Positions 1 to 6,347 of a DNA stretch of 40,103 nt are shown here, piece by piece. The position numbers and the translations under genes were made by a program. This DNA comes from Anaerofustis stercorihominis (GTDB taxonomy: Bacteria > Bacillota > Clostridia > Eubacteriales > Anaerofustaceae), in assembly GCF_005844425.1 (NCBI RefSeq), contig NZ_SPHL01000016.1:1-40103 (forward strand), written 5' to 3'. Under the pieces are notes generated by a model. It did no database searches and was not told the origin of the DNA. It worked only from the letters and a program-made list of their open reading frames with translations. Every line of letters begins with the position of its first letter. Positions within the stretch are counted from its first letter, which is position 1.

Positions 1-623
1 ATATAATCTTTTATATTATTTAAACCAATTTTAAATGAATTTGAAAACAAATTATTTAAAAGACGGTTATCATCTTTCGCTGAAATTGCATAACTACTTA
101 AAGGAATTATATTTAAAAATGAAAAAATAATGCCTAATATAAAAATAAAAAGGAACATTTTAGGTATCATTGATGCAAGAACATTGTATAACATGTTATC
201 AGATACATATGGATAAGCATACATTAATGAATAAATATCCCCTGCTAGAAATAGCATAGCAAAAATAACATATAATATAACACAAGCTAATACAAAAATA
301 AGCTCTATTAATGCAGGAATTAAACATTCTTTAAACCTTGTAAAATATAAGAAAAGATTTGTAATGTTAAATTCTTTTCCATCATCCAATTCAAAAATAA
401 GCCTAAATAAACCTATTGTAAATGCTGCAGAAACATATAAATTTATAATAGAAATTACAATACTTAAAATAAAAGACTCGTCTGCAATGAACCCACCTAT
501 GACAGAAAATGCTAATTGAACCAAATAAACAAGGAAAAATGAACCTATAATATACCAGAATTTTCCTTTAAGTAATTCCTTGGCTCTATCTCTAATTACT
601 GCACGATTAATAAAATTATCCAT
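1..623 (-). CDS. DUF975-like integral membrane protein (partial, 3' end off window)
   Basis: This open frame runs off the window start, so the C-terminus is missing. It starts at an ATG at 621-623 preceded by an AAAGGGG-type ribosome site. The visible ~207 residues begin MDNFINRAVIRDRAKELLKG, the N-terminal pattern of DUF975 proteins (a short amphipathic RxxAKExLKG segment followed by hydrophobic helices). About five membrane segments are visible, and the protein reaches a GLNNIKDY stretch like that before the last helices of the family. Function is unknown for the family. It is the last visible gene of a minus-strand group with the PIG-L deacetylase and a 26-residue peptide; its start is 24 nt after the peptide's stop. 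The family call is by eye. Confidence 0.7.
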   Translation of the reverse strand, partial: MDNFINRAVIRDRAKELLKGKFWYIIGSFFLVYLVQLAFSVIGGFIADESFILSIVISIINLYVSAAFTIGLFRLIFELDDGKEFNITNLFLYFTRFKECLIPALIELIFVLACVILYVIFAMLFLAGDIYSLMYAYPYVSDNMLYNVLASMIPKMFLFIFILGIIFSFLNIIPLSSYAISAKDDNRLLNNLFSNSFKIGLNNIKDY

Positions 624-647
624 ATATATCCCCTTTAATAAATAATA

Positions 648-728
648 TTATTTAAAAAATAAAACCCAAACTGCTAGAGCTGCAACAACCAATCCCTCAA
701 CAATAACCAAAGCTTTTTTTGCGTTCAT
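648..728 (-). CDS. 26-residue single-span membrane peptide
   Basis: A short ORF with start ATG at 726-728 and a strong ribosome site (GGAGG, 7 nt upstream). It encodes two Lys residues near the N-terminus followed by a run of about 18 hydrophobic residues (ALVIVEGLVVAALAVWVLFF) ending in Lys-stop. This is the layout of a small membrane peptide, inner-positive by the positive-inside rule. It sits between the PIG-L gene and the DUF975-like gene on the same strand with short gaps, so the three are probably co-transcribed. No function is recognised. The strong ribosome site and tight packing are the evidence that it is translated; conservation has not been tested. Confidence 0.6.
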   Translation of the reverse strand: MNAKKALVIVEGLVVAALAVWVLFFK

Positions 729-790
729 AATAATCCTCCAAAACAAAAATAATTTGATATAATTATAACATAAAACTATCTAATTACAAG

Positions 791-1624
791 TTATATACTG
801 CTTTCAAAATCCTTAGCATTTACTATCTTTTCGTACTTAATCATCTGTCCATATTTTACAAAAGCTCCGGGTTGAGATTTATATAAATCTAAAAGACCCA
901 TCTTTTCTTCAACCTGTTGTTGAGTTAATGGAGAAAGATAATTGTCAACCTTAAAAAGTTCTCCCTTATCATAATATTTTGTAAAATAAAACAATGTATC
1001 TTTATTTATATATTTATTATATAATCCGGTAGTAATATTATTAACGTATATATGATGAATATGTCCATATTCACCTTCAGGATTATGCGTTACAACCTTA
1101 TTCCAATTTTTATATAACAAAACAGTTTCAATATCCTTTGTTATATAATCCATTACTCCGGCTTCTTTCCAATCAACTCTCCTAAATTTATATGCGTCAG
1201 GATAAGAAAGTACTATACATTTATCATTTGTTTTTTTCATTACATCATTTAGTTCATTATATCTGATATTCCCTGTTTCTTTACCATTTGTAATGCATAA
1301 TACCAAATAATCTTCATTAATAAGTTCCATTGCTGACCACAAAGCTTCATCGTCAGGATGAGCTATTATCATTAAATTTTCCACATTTGATAAATCCATT
1401 TTATCCAAATCATCTTTTTTTAAAAAAGGTGATTTTATATGTGCATCATAATTATTATGTAAAACCAATTTTTCATAATCAAGTCCGGCAAATAAAGATT
1501 TAACGGAGTATCGTATTGTCGGATTATATTTTATATTACCGCCAAGCAAAAGAACAAAAACAAACATCATGAAAATATAAAATAGAATTAAAAATAATAT
1601 TCTTCTCTTTTTTTCCCTCTCCAT
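791..1624 (-). CDS. Membrane-anchored PIG-L/LmbE family deacetylase
   Basis: A zinc-dependent N-acetyl hydrolase of the PIG-L (LmbE) family, 277 residues. A basic N-terminus (MEREKKRR) and one hydrophobic segment (about residues 8-28) anchor it, so the enzyme domain should lie outside the membrane. The HPDDE metal/catalytic signature is at about residues 89-93, and the second motif is visible as THNPEGEYGHIHH further on. The upstream TTG at 1637-1639 gives five more residues, but the ATG at 1622-1624 has GGAG at a good distance, so I chose it. Family members remove acetyl groups from GlcNAc-type sugars in glycolipids, thiols or cell-wall polymers; the substrate here is unknown. The gene begins 16 nt after the CCA end of a tRNA gene on the same strand, with no terminator between. 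Confidence 0.85.
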   Translation of the reverse strand: MEREKKRRILFLILFYIFMMFVFVLLLGGNIKYNPTIRYSVKSLFAGLDYEKLVLHNNYDAHIKSPFLKKDDLDKMDLSNVENLMIIAHPDDEALWSAMELINEDYLVLCITNGKETGNIRYNELNDVMKKTNDKCIVLSYPDAYKFRRVDWKEAGVMDYITKDIETVLLYKNWNKVVTHNPEGEYGHIHHIYVNNITTGLYNKYINKDTLFYFTKYYDKGELFKVDNYLSPLTQQQVEEKMGLLDLYKSQPGAFVKYGQMIKYEKIVNAKDFESSI

Positions 1625-1640
1625 ATTAACAATCTCCAAA

Positions 1641-1715
1641 TGGTACGCCTGAGAGGAGTCGAACCCCCACTAAGCGGGCCGAAGCCGCCTGCTCTATCCA
1701 TTAAGCTACAGGCGC
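1641..1715 (-). tRNA. tRNA-Arg (anticodon TCG)
   Basis: The cloverleaf folds by eye. The acceptor stem GCGCCTG pairs with CAGGCGT (one G-U pair), the anticodon stem GGCGG pairs with CCGCT around loop CTTCGGC, and the T loop is TTCGACT. CCA is encoded. The anticodon TCG reads CGA/CGG. Nothing resembling a terminator separates it from the PIG-L gene downstream, so the primary transcript may be a tRNA-mRNA hybrid. Confidence 0.93.
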
Positions 1716-1733
1716 ACGATAATATAATTTATA

Positions 1734-1762
1734 ATTCTATCATTTATGACTTTCTTCATCAA
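1734..1762 (-). promoter_or_regulatory. Sigma-A promoter for tRNA-Arg(TCG) and possibly the PIG-L group
   Basis: Read on the minus strand: TTGATG (1757-1762), 17-nt spacer, TAGAAT (1734-1739). The predicted transcription start is about ten bases before the mature tRNA 5' end, a normal leader length. Confidence 0.5.
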
Positions 1763-1967
1763 TATTATACACAATTATTAATAAAAATTTAACATTTAAA
1801 AAAATATATATTTTTTATAAATTTATTGTATAAATATATTGAAAAAATACAAATAAAACATTAAAATGCTATTTAGAAATATAAAGTTTTATAAAAAAAT
1901 TTGTTATTAATTCTAATGCATGACAAATGTAACAGTATCGAACTTTTTTAAAAAAAACATAATTTTA
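1763..1967. other. AT-rich intergenic stretch between divergent groups
   Basis: The gene-free gap between the tRNA and the first IIB gene spans 1716-2031. It holds the tRNA promoter, a candidate operator at 1921-1933 and the IIB promoter. The remainder is A/T runs with no ORF carrying a ribosome site and no strong hairpin that I can see. Confidence 0.6.
1921..1933. promoter_or_regulatory. Candidate shared operator, site 1 (TGACAAATGTAAC)
   Basis: TGACAAATGTAAC differs at one base from TGACAATTGTAAC at 11161-11173 and closely resembles TAACAAATGTAAT at 28088-28100. All three lie upstream of sugar-metabolism promoters. Here the site centre is roughly 78 bases before the predicted start of the first IIB transcript. 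Confidence 0.45.
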
Positions 1968-1998
1968 TTGTTTAAATTATTTATATTTATGTTATAAT
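1968..1998 (+). promoter_or_regulatory. Promoter for the first IIB gene
   Basis: TTGTTT at 1968-1973 and a perfect TATAAT at 1993-1998, separated by 19 nt. The long spacer and weak -35 fit a promoter needing an activator. The IIB start codon follows about 33 nt after the -10 box. Confidence 0.5.
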
Positions 1999-2031
1999 AG
2001 TGTTGTGCAAAAGTAACGTGAAAGGATAATT

Positions 2032-2337
2032 ATGATTACTATACTTGTTATATGCGGAAGTGGTGTCGCAACATCAACTTTAGCAGCAGAAAAGCTTAAA
2101 TCAATTTGCAAAGAAGAAAATATTGATATTGAAACTTATCAATGCAAAGTCAGCGATGCCAAAGCAAGAGCAAAAATGATTGATCCAGATATAATCGTTA
2201 CAACCGCTGAATTAAACCAAGAATTTAATATACCTGTCATAAACGGAAAATCATTAATTACAGAAAATGGGATCTCAGAATTTAAAAAAGAATTGTTTTC
2301 CGTTATTGTCAAGCTGTTAAGTTCAAATTCAAATTAA
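2032..2337 (+). CDS. PTS EIIB component, galactitol (GatB) type
   Basis: A cytoplasmic 101-residue IIB phosphocarrier of the galactitol/lactose-like superfamily. It takes phosphate from IIA on a Cys and passes it to the sugar bound by IIC. The phosphorylation loop is VICGSGVATSTLAAEK, with Cys8 as the phosphocysteine. The rest follows the family pattern, including the KVSDAKA segment, PDIIVTTAEL and the C-terminal INGKSLITENGI-type strand/helix. No IIC or IIA is adjacent; the only candidates in the window are the IIC at 7961-9271 and IIA at 27403-27882. It has its own promoter and a candidate operator upstream. The C-terminal tail (VKLLSSNSN) is slightly longer than in its two paralogues here. 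Substrate cannot be told from sequence. Confidence 0.9.
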   Translation: MITILVICGSGVATSTLAAEKLKSICKEENIDIETYQCKVSDAKARAKMIDPDIIVTTAELNQEFNIPVINGKSLITENGISEFKKELFSVIVKLLSSNSN

Positions 2338-2338
2338 G

Positions 2339-2365
2339 TACAAAACGGAATAACCGTTTGTAATA
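2339..2365 (+). promoter_or_regulatory. Hairpin / candidate operator between the two IIB genes
   Basis: Immediately after the IIB stop, TACAAAACGG and CCGTTTGTA pair around AATAA with one bulged A. The right half, TAACCGTTTGTAATA (2351-2365), resembles the other TTAC-N-GTAAT sites. With no U-tract it is a poor terminator. It may be an operator for the second IIB or a 3' end stabilising stem. Confidence 0.35.
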
Positions 2366-2456
2366 AAAGTTGCTTTAAATAAATCTTTTTAAAAGTACAT
2401 ATTTTGGTAAATAATAGGATTTTATTATTTATTTAATTAATGGAGGATTTTATTAT

Positions 2457-2741
2457 ATGAAAACTATTTTAGTTGCATGTGGAACAGGTATTGCTACATC
2501 TACAGTAGCTGCAAAAAAATGTGAAGGAATTTGTAAAGAAGCTGGTATTCAAGTAAAAACAGTTCAATGTAAAGCTGCTGAAACTGCTTCAAAAGTAAAA
2601 GTTATTAAACCAGACGTAATCGTTGGTACAACAGATATTCCTGGAGATATCGGTGATACAGTTCTTTTAAATGGTAGATGCCTACTTACAGGTGTTGGTT
2701 TAAATCAATTCAAAGAAGATTTAATTAACGCTGTTAAATAA
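2457..2741 (+). CDS. PTS EIIB component, galactitol (GatB) type
   Basis: A 94-residue IIB protein. Its phosphorylation loop VACGTGIATSTVAAKK has Cys8 as phosphosite. It is clearly the closest relative of the IIB at 9358-9642: both begin MKTILVACGT and share the KTVQCKAA core and NGR-LTG stretch near the C-terminus. A strong ribosome site (GGAGG) precedes the ATG. It probably serves the same IIC as the other IIBs, or a IIC elsewhere in the genome. A clear terminator follows at 2844-2873. Codon choice (GCT, GGT, few rare codons) looks like that of a well-expressed gene, judged by eye. Confidence 0.9.
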   Translation: MKTILVACGTGIATSTVAAKKCEGICKEAGIQVKTVQCKAAETASKVKVIKPDVIVGTTDIPGDIGDTVLLNGRCLLTGVGLNQFKEDLINAVK

Positions 2742-2843
2742 TTAATTTAATTACATTTTATTTTTAAGTATTTATTGTTAAAAGATTTATCTTAAAGAAC
2801 GAAACACAATTCTATTAGACCGAATGAAATAGTACTTTACATA

Positions 2844-2873
2844 AAGAACAGATTTTTATCTGTTCTTTTTTTG
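2844..2873 (+). terminator. Rho-independent terminator after the second IIB
   Basis: Perfect 10-bp stem AAGAACAGAT / ATCTGTTCTT with a TTTT loop, followed by a run of T. Confidence 0.88.
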
Positions 2874-2882
2874 TTTAAAGAG

Positions 2883-2899
2883 AATTACCATTTGTAATT
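2883..2899. promoter_or_regulatory. Candidate shared operator, site 2 (perfect 6-bp palindrome arms)
   Basis: AATTAC-CATTT-GTAATT, an exact inverted repeat. It is nearly the same as AATTAC-TATT-GTAATT at 11130-11145 in front of another SDR gene. Its centre lies about 69 bases before the predicted transcription start of the SDR at 3024. Confidence 0.5.
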
Positions 2900-2923
2900 T
2901 TTTACAAAAGATAATTATGTTTA

Positions 2924-2953
2924 TTGACACTTTTATTTATAATGTGATATCAT
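2924..2953 (+). promoter_or_regulatory. Promoter for the SDR pair
   Basis: TTGACA at 2924-2929, then TATCAT at 2948-2953 (18-nt spacer). A perfect TATAAT overlaps at 2953-2958 but would need a 23-nt spacer. Confidence 0.55.
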
Positions 2954-3023
2954 ATAATAAAGATAACATTGTTTTAATAGAATTTAAAACAAAAATAAAT
3001 GCAAATAAAAAAGGAGAATTAAA

Positions 3024-3776
3024 ATGTTAACAAACAAAGTCGCAATTGTAACAGGTGCAGGAACAGGCATAGGTAAGGAAGTTGCGAAGCTGTTCGGAAA
3101 AAACCATGCATCTGTTGTGATAAATTACAGATCAAGCGAAAAAGAAGCCAATGAAGTAAAAAAAGAAATTGAACAAATGGGTTCAAAAGCAATAACAGTA
3201 AAAGGTGATATATCCAATTATGATGATTGCAAAAAAATCATAAAAGAAGCTCTTGATGCTTTTGGACATATTGACATTTTAGTTAATAACTCAGGAATGG
3301 GACTTTCAAAAGGTAATATCCTTGATATAACGGATGAAGAATATCATAAAGTAATAAAAACAAACATAGATGGAACATATTATATGACAACACTTACTTT
3401 AAAACAAATGGAAGAACAAGGAACAGGAGGAAGCATTGTAAGCATATCATCTTCTGCGGTTGCACAACCAAGCAGCGGAAACGGTCCATATGCAATGAGT
3501 AAAGCTGCGGTAGAACTTTTAATGCGCTCAATCGCACAAAATCATGGAGTAAACGGTATAAGATGTAATATAGTTGCTCCAGGACCTACAGAAACAAACA
3601 TGGTAAAAGAATTCTTTGATGAAGAAAAGAGAAACAGAGTAACGAAAGAAATTCCTTTAAGACGTTTTGGAGACCCAAAAGAAACAGCTCAAGCTGTATT
3701 ATTTTTCGCAAGTGATATGTCAAGTTATGTAACAGGTCAAAAAATCCACGTCGATGGAGGGAGAACTATAAGATAA
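3024..3776 (+). CDS. Short-chain dehydrogenase/reductase (SDR), polyol/sugar type
   Basis: A classical 250-residue NAD(P)-dependent oxidoreductase. The Rossmann motif TGAGTGIG is at residues 10-17, NNSG at 88-91, and the catalytic Ser (about 143), Tyr156 and Lys160 (YAMSK) are all present. The C-terminal TGQKIHVDGGRT segment is typical of glucose-1-dehydrogenase and FabG-like members. Placed between PTS IIB genes and co-directional with a second SDR 27 nt downstream, it most likely oxidises a sugar alcohol, its phosphate, or a ketose derived from it. The start has GGAG 7 nt upstream. Asn34-Tyr-Arg after strand 2 suggests a preference for NADP over NAD, which is an inference. Confidence 0.88.
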   Translation: MLTNKVAIVTGAGTGIGKEVAKLFGKNHASVVINYRSSEKEANEVKKEIEQMGSKAITVKGDISNYDDCKKIIKEALDAFGHIDILVNNSGMGLSKGNILDITDEEYHKVIKTNIDGTYYMTTLTLKQMEEQGTGGSIVSISSSAVAQPSSGNGPYAMSKAAVELLMRSIAQNHGVNGIRCNIVAPGPTETNMVKEFFDEEKRNRVTKEIPLRRFGDPKETAQAVLFFASDMSSYVTGQKIHVDGGRTIR

Positions 3777-3803
3777 ATTTACAAAATTAAGGAGAACAAT
3801 AAA

Positions 3804-4622
3804 ATGGAAGAAAAACTTTTAGGAAAAGTTGCTTTAATTACAGGAGCTGCAAGAGGCATAGGAAGAGAATATGCTCTTAGACTTGCCAAACTTGGAGCAG
3901 ATGTTGTTATTACAGATTTAGATGTAAAAGCAACAAAATTTAAAGAAAAAGATGTTCTTGCTCCAACCGTAAAAGAAGAAATTGAAGTTTTGGGAAGAAA
4001 ATCAATGGCATTTGAAGGAGATGCAACCGATGATAAATTTGGCAAAATGGTTGTAGATGAAGTAATAAAAGAATTTGGACATATTGATATTTTAATTAAT
4101 AATGTTGGAGGAACAGGAGGAGCAGGACCTGCTCTTGCTACTGAGATGGATACAGATAAATTTGTTCATGCTCTAAATATTAATTTACTTTCAACTTTTA
4201 TTTTCTGTAAATATGTTGGGAAACAAATGAAAAAACAACAAAGCGGTAAAATAATTAATATTTCTTCCGTTGGTGGTTCAGTACCTTTATTTATTACTCA
4301 AGCTCATTATTCTGCAGGCAAAGCAGGTGTGGACTCTTTAACACGTACTTTTGCATTAGAACTTGCTCCATATGGAGTAAACGTAAATGCAGTTGCACCG
4401 GGATATATACATACAGTAAAATGGGATGCTCATTTTGAAGAGCAATTTAGTGAACTTACAGAAAAAGTTCCTATGGGAAGACTTGGTAATACAGAAGACT
4501 GTGCAAAAGTTATCGAATTTTTGGCAACTGATTTATCAGATTACCTAACAGGTCAAACAATATATATTGACGGTGGATTAAAAACTTTAAACCCTTCCTC
4601 TTCAAAACTTAACTTGTACTAA
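3804..4622 (+). CDS. Short-chain dehydrogenase/reductase (SDR)
   Basis: A 272-residue SDR. It has TGAARGIG (13-20), NNVGG (99-103) and the catalytic Ser/Tyr169/Lys173 set (YSAGK). Asp38 after the second strand (ITDLD) suggests NAD as cofactor. An insertion after the second strand (residues ~41-60, rich in Lys and Glu) makes it longer than its upstream neighbour, and it carries a short Ser-rich tail after the final GGLKTL. It is 27 nt downstream of the first SDR with a good AAGGAG site, so the two form an operon. The pair may catalyse successive oxidation and reduction (polyol epimerisation through a ketose), which is a guess from pairing alone. Confidence 0.86.
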   Translation: MEEKLLGKVALITGAARGIGREYALRLAKLGADVVITDLDVKATKFKEKDVLAPTVKEEIEVLGRKSMAFEGDATDDKFGKMVVDEVIKEFGHIDILINNVGGTGGAGPALATEMDTDKFVHALNINLLSTFIFCKYVGKQMKKQQSGKIINISSVGGSVPLFITQAHYSAGKAGVDSLTRTFALELAPYGVNVNAVAPGYIHTVKWDAHFEEQFSELTEKVPMGRLGNTEDCAKVIEFLATDLSDYLTGQTIYIDGGLKTLNPSSSKLNLY

Positions 4623-4637
4623 TTTGTATAAGAACAC

Positions 4638-4666
4638 TTGCAATCATTTGTAATATAAATTATAAT
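4638..4666 (+). promoter_or_regulatory. Promoter for the Cys-less IIB, overlapped by operator-like site 3
   Basis: TTGCAA (4638-4643), 17-nt spacer, TATAAT (4661-4666). The sequence CAATCATTTGTAATA (4641-4655), which shares CATTTGTAAT with site 2, falls inside the spacer. A bound protein there would compete with RNA polymerase. This gives the small gene its own control apart from the SDR pair. Confidence 0.5.
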
Positions 4667-4696
4667 ATTGTAAGTAATAAGAAAAGGAGAATGAAC

Positions 4697-4972
4697 ATGA
4701 AAATTATTATCGCAGCAAGCATGAAAGATGCTAAATTTGCTAAATTTGAAGATTTAATTCACACTAACTGTGGAAAAGATGTTGAAGTTGTAAAATGTAA
4801 CGTTATTACAGATAATATTGAAGAATTAATAGCTTCAGAAACTCCTGATGCTATCGTTAAAGTTGGTGTAAAAGTTCCTGATACAGATATTCCTGTAATT
4901 GATGGATTAGCACTTAACTATCCTCAAATGGGTGCTAAAAAACTTTATGATGCAATCAACAAATTAAAATAA
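4697..4972 (+). CDS. IIB-like protein lacking the phosphocysteine
   Basis: A 91-residue protein that aligns end to end with the active IIB proteins in this window: an N-terminal MKIII strand, the VEVVKCNV segment against VKTVQCKA, TPDAIVKVGV against KPDVIVGTTD, and a similar C-terminal helix. The phospho-acceptor Cys8 is Ser, and the glycine-rich loop GTGIATS is replaced by MKDAKFA. It therefore should not carry phosphate as a normal IIB does. The ATG at 4691 lies only two bases after GGAGA, so I use the second ATG at 4697, seven bases from the site. It has its own promoter and a strong terminator. Roles could be a decoy subunit, a regulator of the PTS, or an unrelated binding function. Confidence 0.8.
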   Translation: MKIIIAASMKDAKFAKFEDLIHTNCGKDVEVVKCNVITDNIEELIASETPDAIVKVGVKVPDTDIPVIDGLALNYPQMGAKKLYDAINKLK

Positions 4973-4979
4973 TAAAAAA

Positions 4980-5002
4980 AGAGAAGATAATCTTCTCTTT
5001 TT
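4980..5002. terminator. Bidirectional terminator
   Basis: AGAGAAGAT and ATCTTCTCT form a 9-bp stem flanked by an A-run on the left and a T-run on the right. It can end both the plus-strand IIB-like gene and the minus-strand rubredoxin-domain operon. Confidence 0.85.
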
Positions 5003-5602
5003 TTATTCTACTCTGAAAAATTTTTCTGCAGGCTGTTTACAAATAGGACAAAGTGCCGGCGGATTCTTTCCTTCATGAATATAACCACATACACTGCATT
5101 TCCATTTCACGATTTCATTTTTTTCATATGAACTTTCTTCATTAAAATTAATTGTATTTAATAAATCTTTTATAATATCCTGAGGAATCGTCTCATCGCC
5201 TATCAAAGATTCTAAGAAAGCTTTTGAATTTCCACTTTGAGGAATCATAAATCCCGCTTCTCTGCTTAGATCCTCTGCAACAAGTCTTGACGATTTTTCG
5301 GCAGCAACCATTAATGCACTGTTACAACTTCTTGCAATGTTTTCCAATTCTATTTTATTTGAAATAATAGCTCTTAATGCTTTTATTGTATCATCTTTTT
5401 TCTTTTGTTGTACAGGTAATTTTTTTGGAACCATTGAAATAGCCGCTGAAGGACATACTTCACTGCATGTGCCACACCCTATACATTTCTCTACATCAAT
5501 AATACTATTTTCTGTATCTGTTGCTCCTGTAGGACAAACATATAAACACAAGCAATCTTTTGTACATAATCTTAAATTACGAACTGCATATTTTTCTGAC
5601 AT
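5003..5602 (-). CDS. Ferredoxin-like protein with C-terminal rubredoxin domain
   Basis: A 199-residue cytoplasmic electron-transfer protein. The N-terminus holds two [4Fe-4S] motifs. The first is unusual, with Cys13-x3-Cys17-x-Cys19-x3-Cys23-Pro; the second is canonical, Cys40-x2-Cys43-x2-Cys46-x3-Cys50-Pro. A Lys-rich linker and a helical middle follow. The C-terminus is a short rubredoxin-type Zn/Fe knuckle (Cys169/172 and Cys185/188) as found at the end of rubrerythrins. A longer frame continues upstream to 5731, but the ATG at 5602 has a GGGAGA site and starts one base from the upstream stop, so I chose it. It probably moves electrons to or from its operon partner in oxygen or peroxide defence; the partner reductase is not in the window. 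Confidence 0.78.
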   Translation of the reverse strand: MSEKYAVRNLRLCTKDCLCLYVCPTGATDTENSIIDVEKCIGCGTCSEVCPSAAISMVPKKLPVQQKKKDDTIKALRAIISNKIELENIARSCNSALMVAAEKSSRLVAEDLSREAGFMIPQSGNSKAFLESLIGDETIPQDIIKDLLNTINFNEESSYEKNEIVKWKCSVCGYIHEGKNPPALCPICKQPAEKFFRVE

Positions 5603-5603
5603 T

Positions 5604-6254
5604 TTACATTCTCCCTTCAACTTTTTCAAACTTCCAATCCGGAACCTTACATACAGGACAAAGTGCCGGTGCGTCTTCCCCCAAATATATAAATCCACAT
5701 ACACTGCAAATCCATACATTTGTTTTTTCAATCATGCTTTCACCTTCTTCTTTATATCTTCTAAGCAAGGAATCCAACATTCTTGTAACTTTTTCTCCCC
5801 ATACCATAACACGTTGTGCACCTCTATCAGAATTTTTTCTTGCTATTTGATTTGCATATGGATAAAGCACATCTAAATCTTTTTGTAAAATATCAAGCAT
5901 ATCATCTATATTACAGTCTTTAACACCTTCACCCTTTTGTAAAAACACTTCTGATAATTTTCTAAATCCATCTGCCTGTTTTTCCATGTATTGTTTTTCA
6001 CATCCCTTTGCCAAATTTGAGCATAAAATGCTCATTTCCATAGCAGACATTTCTTTTGAAACATGAGGTTCATACTCAATTTCATTATTTATTTCTTCTA
6101 CTACTGGTTTAAAATCTGTTTTACTTGCACCACAAAGAGGACATTTCCAATTAGAAGGAAATTCTTCCCATTTTGTTCCAGCCTTAATTCCTTTATCCGG
6201 AATCCCTTTTTCTTCATCATAAACATAACCACATATCTTACAAATATACTGCAT
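5604..6254 (-). CDS. Rubredoxin - helical - rubredoxin-like protein
   Basis: A 216-residue protein with three parts. An N-terminal rubredoxin has Cys5/Cys8 and Cys38/Cys41. The middle (about 60-165) is helical and resembles a rubrerythrin/ferritin-like bundle in spacing, but I do not find the ExxH di-iron ligands. The C-terminal knuckle has Cys183/186 and Cys199/202 and closely matches the end of the downstream gene. The layout recalls reverse rubrerythrin with an extra knuckle and without the di-iron site. Its TAA is one base from the next ATG, so translation is coupled. Likely role: one-electron transfer in oxidative-stress defence. The absence of the di-iron site is by eye. Confidence 0.78.
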   Translation of the reverse strand: MQYICKICGYVYDEEKGIPDKGIKAGTKWEEFPSNWKCPLCGASKTDFKPVVEEINNEIEYEPHVSKEMSAMEMSILCSNLAKGCEKQYMEKQADGFRKLSEVFLQKGEGVKDCNIDDMLDILQKDLDVLYPYANQIARKNSDRGAQRVMVWGEKVTRMLDSLLRRYKEEGESMIEKTNVWICSVCGFIYLGEDAPALCPVCKVPDWKFEKVEGRM

Positions 6255-6302
6255 TTTATTTACCCCTTTTTTTATAATATAACATTATATATAATTATTT
6301 TC

Positions 6303-6317
6303 TGTGACTTAGTCACA
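6303..6317. promoter_or_regulatory. CRP/FNR-type palindrome upstream of the rubredoxin operon
   Basis: TGTGAC-TTA-GTCACA is a perfect inverted repeat of the TGTGA...TCACA class used by Crp/Fnr family regulators, with a centre one base shorter than the classical N6. It lies about 50 bases before the rubredoxin start codon, upstream of AT-rich -10 candidates (TATAAT near 6284). It is just past the CHAP-gene terminator, so it is not needed for termination. Confidence 0.4.
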
Positions 6318-6347
6318 AAAAAAACGGTGCTTTTTTTGCACCGTTTT
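6318..6347 (-). terminator. Terminator of the CHAP hydrolase gene
   Basis: AAAACGGTGC / GCACCGTTTT stem with a poly-T/A loop, then a U-tract on the minus strand. Confidence 0.85.

Noticed and set aside
2339-2365. Terminator between the two IIB genes
   Set aside because: The stem is short with a bulge and is followed by ATAAAAG rather than a T-run; kept only as a hairpin or operator candidate.
3779-4045. Minus-strand open frame over the start of the second SDR
   Set aside because: It is the complement of a clear SDR Rossmann region, and no ribosome site or promoter is seen.
5604-6254. Functional rubrerythrin / reverse rubrerythrin
   Set aside because: The rubredoxin ends are clear, but the helical middle lacks recognisable ExxH di-iron ligands, so peroxidase activity is not claimed.
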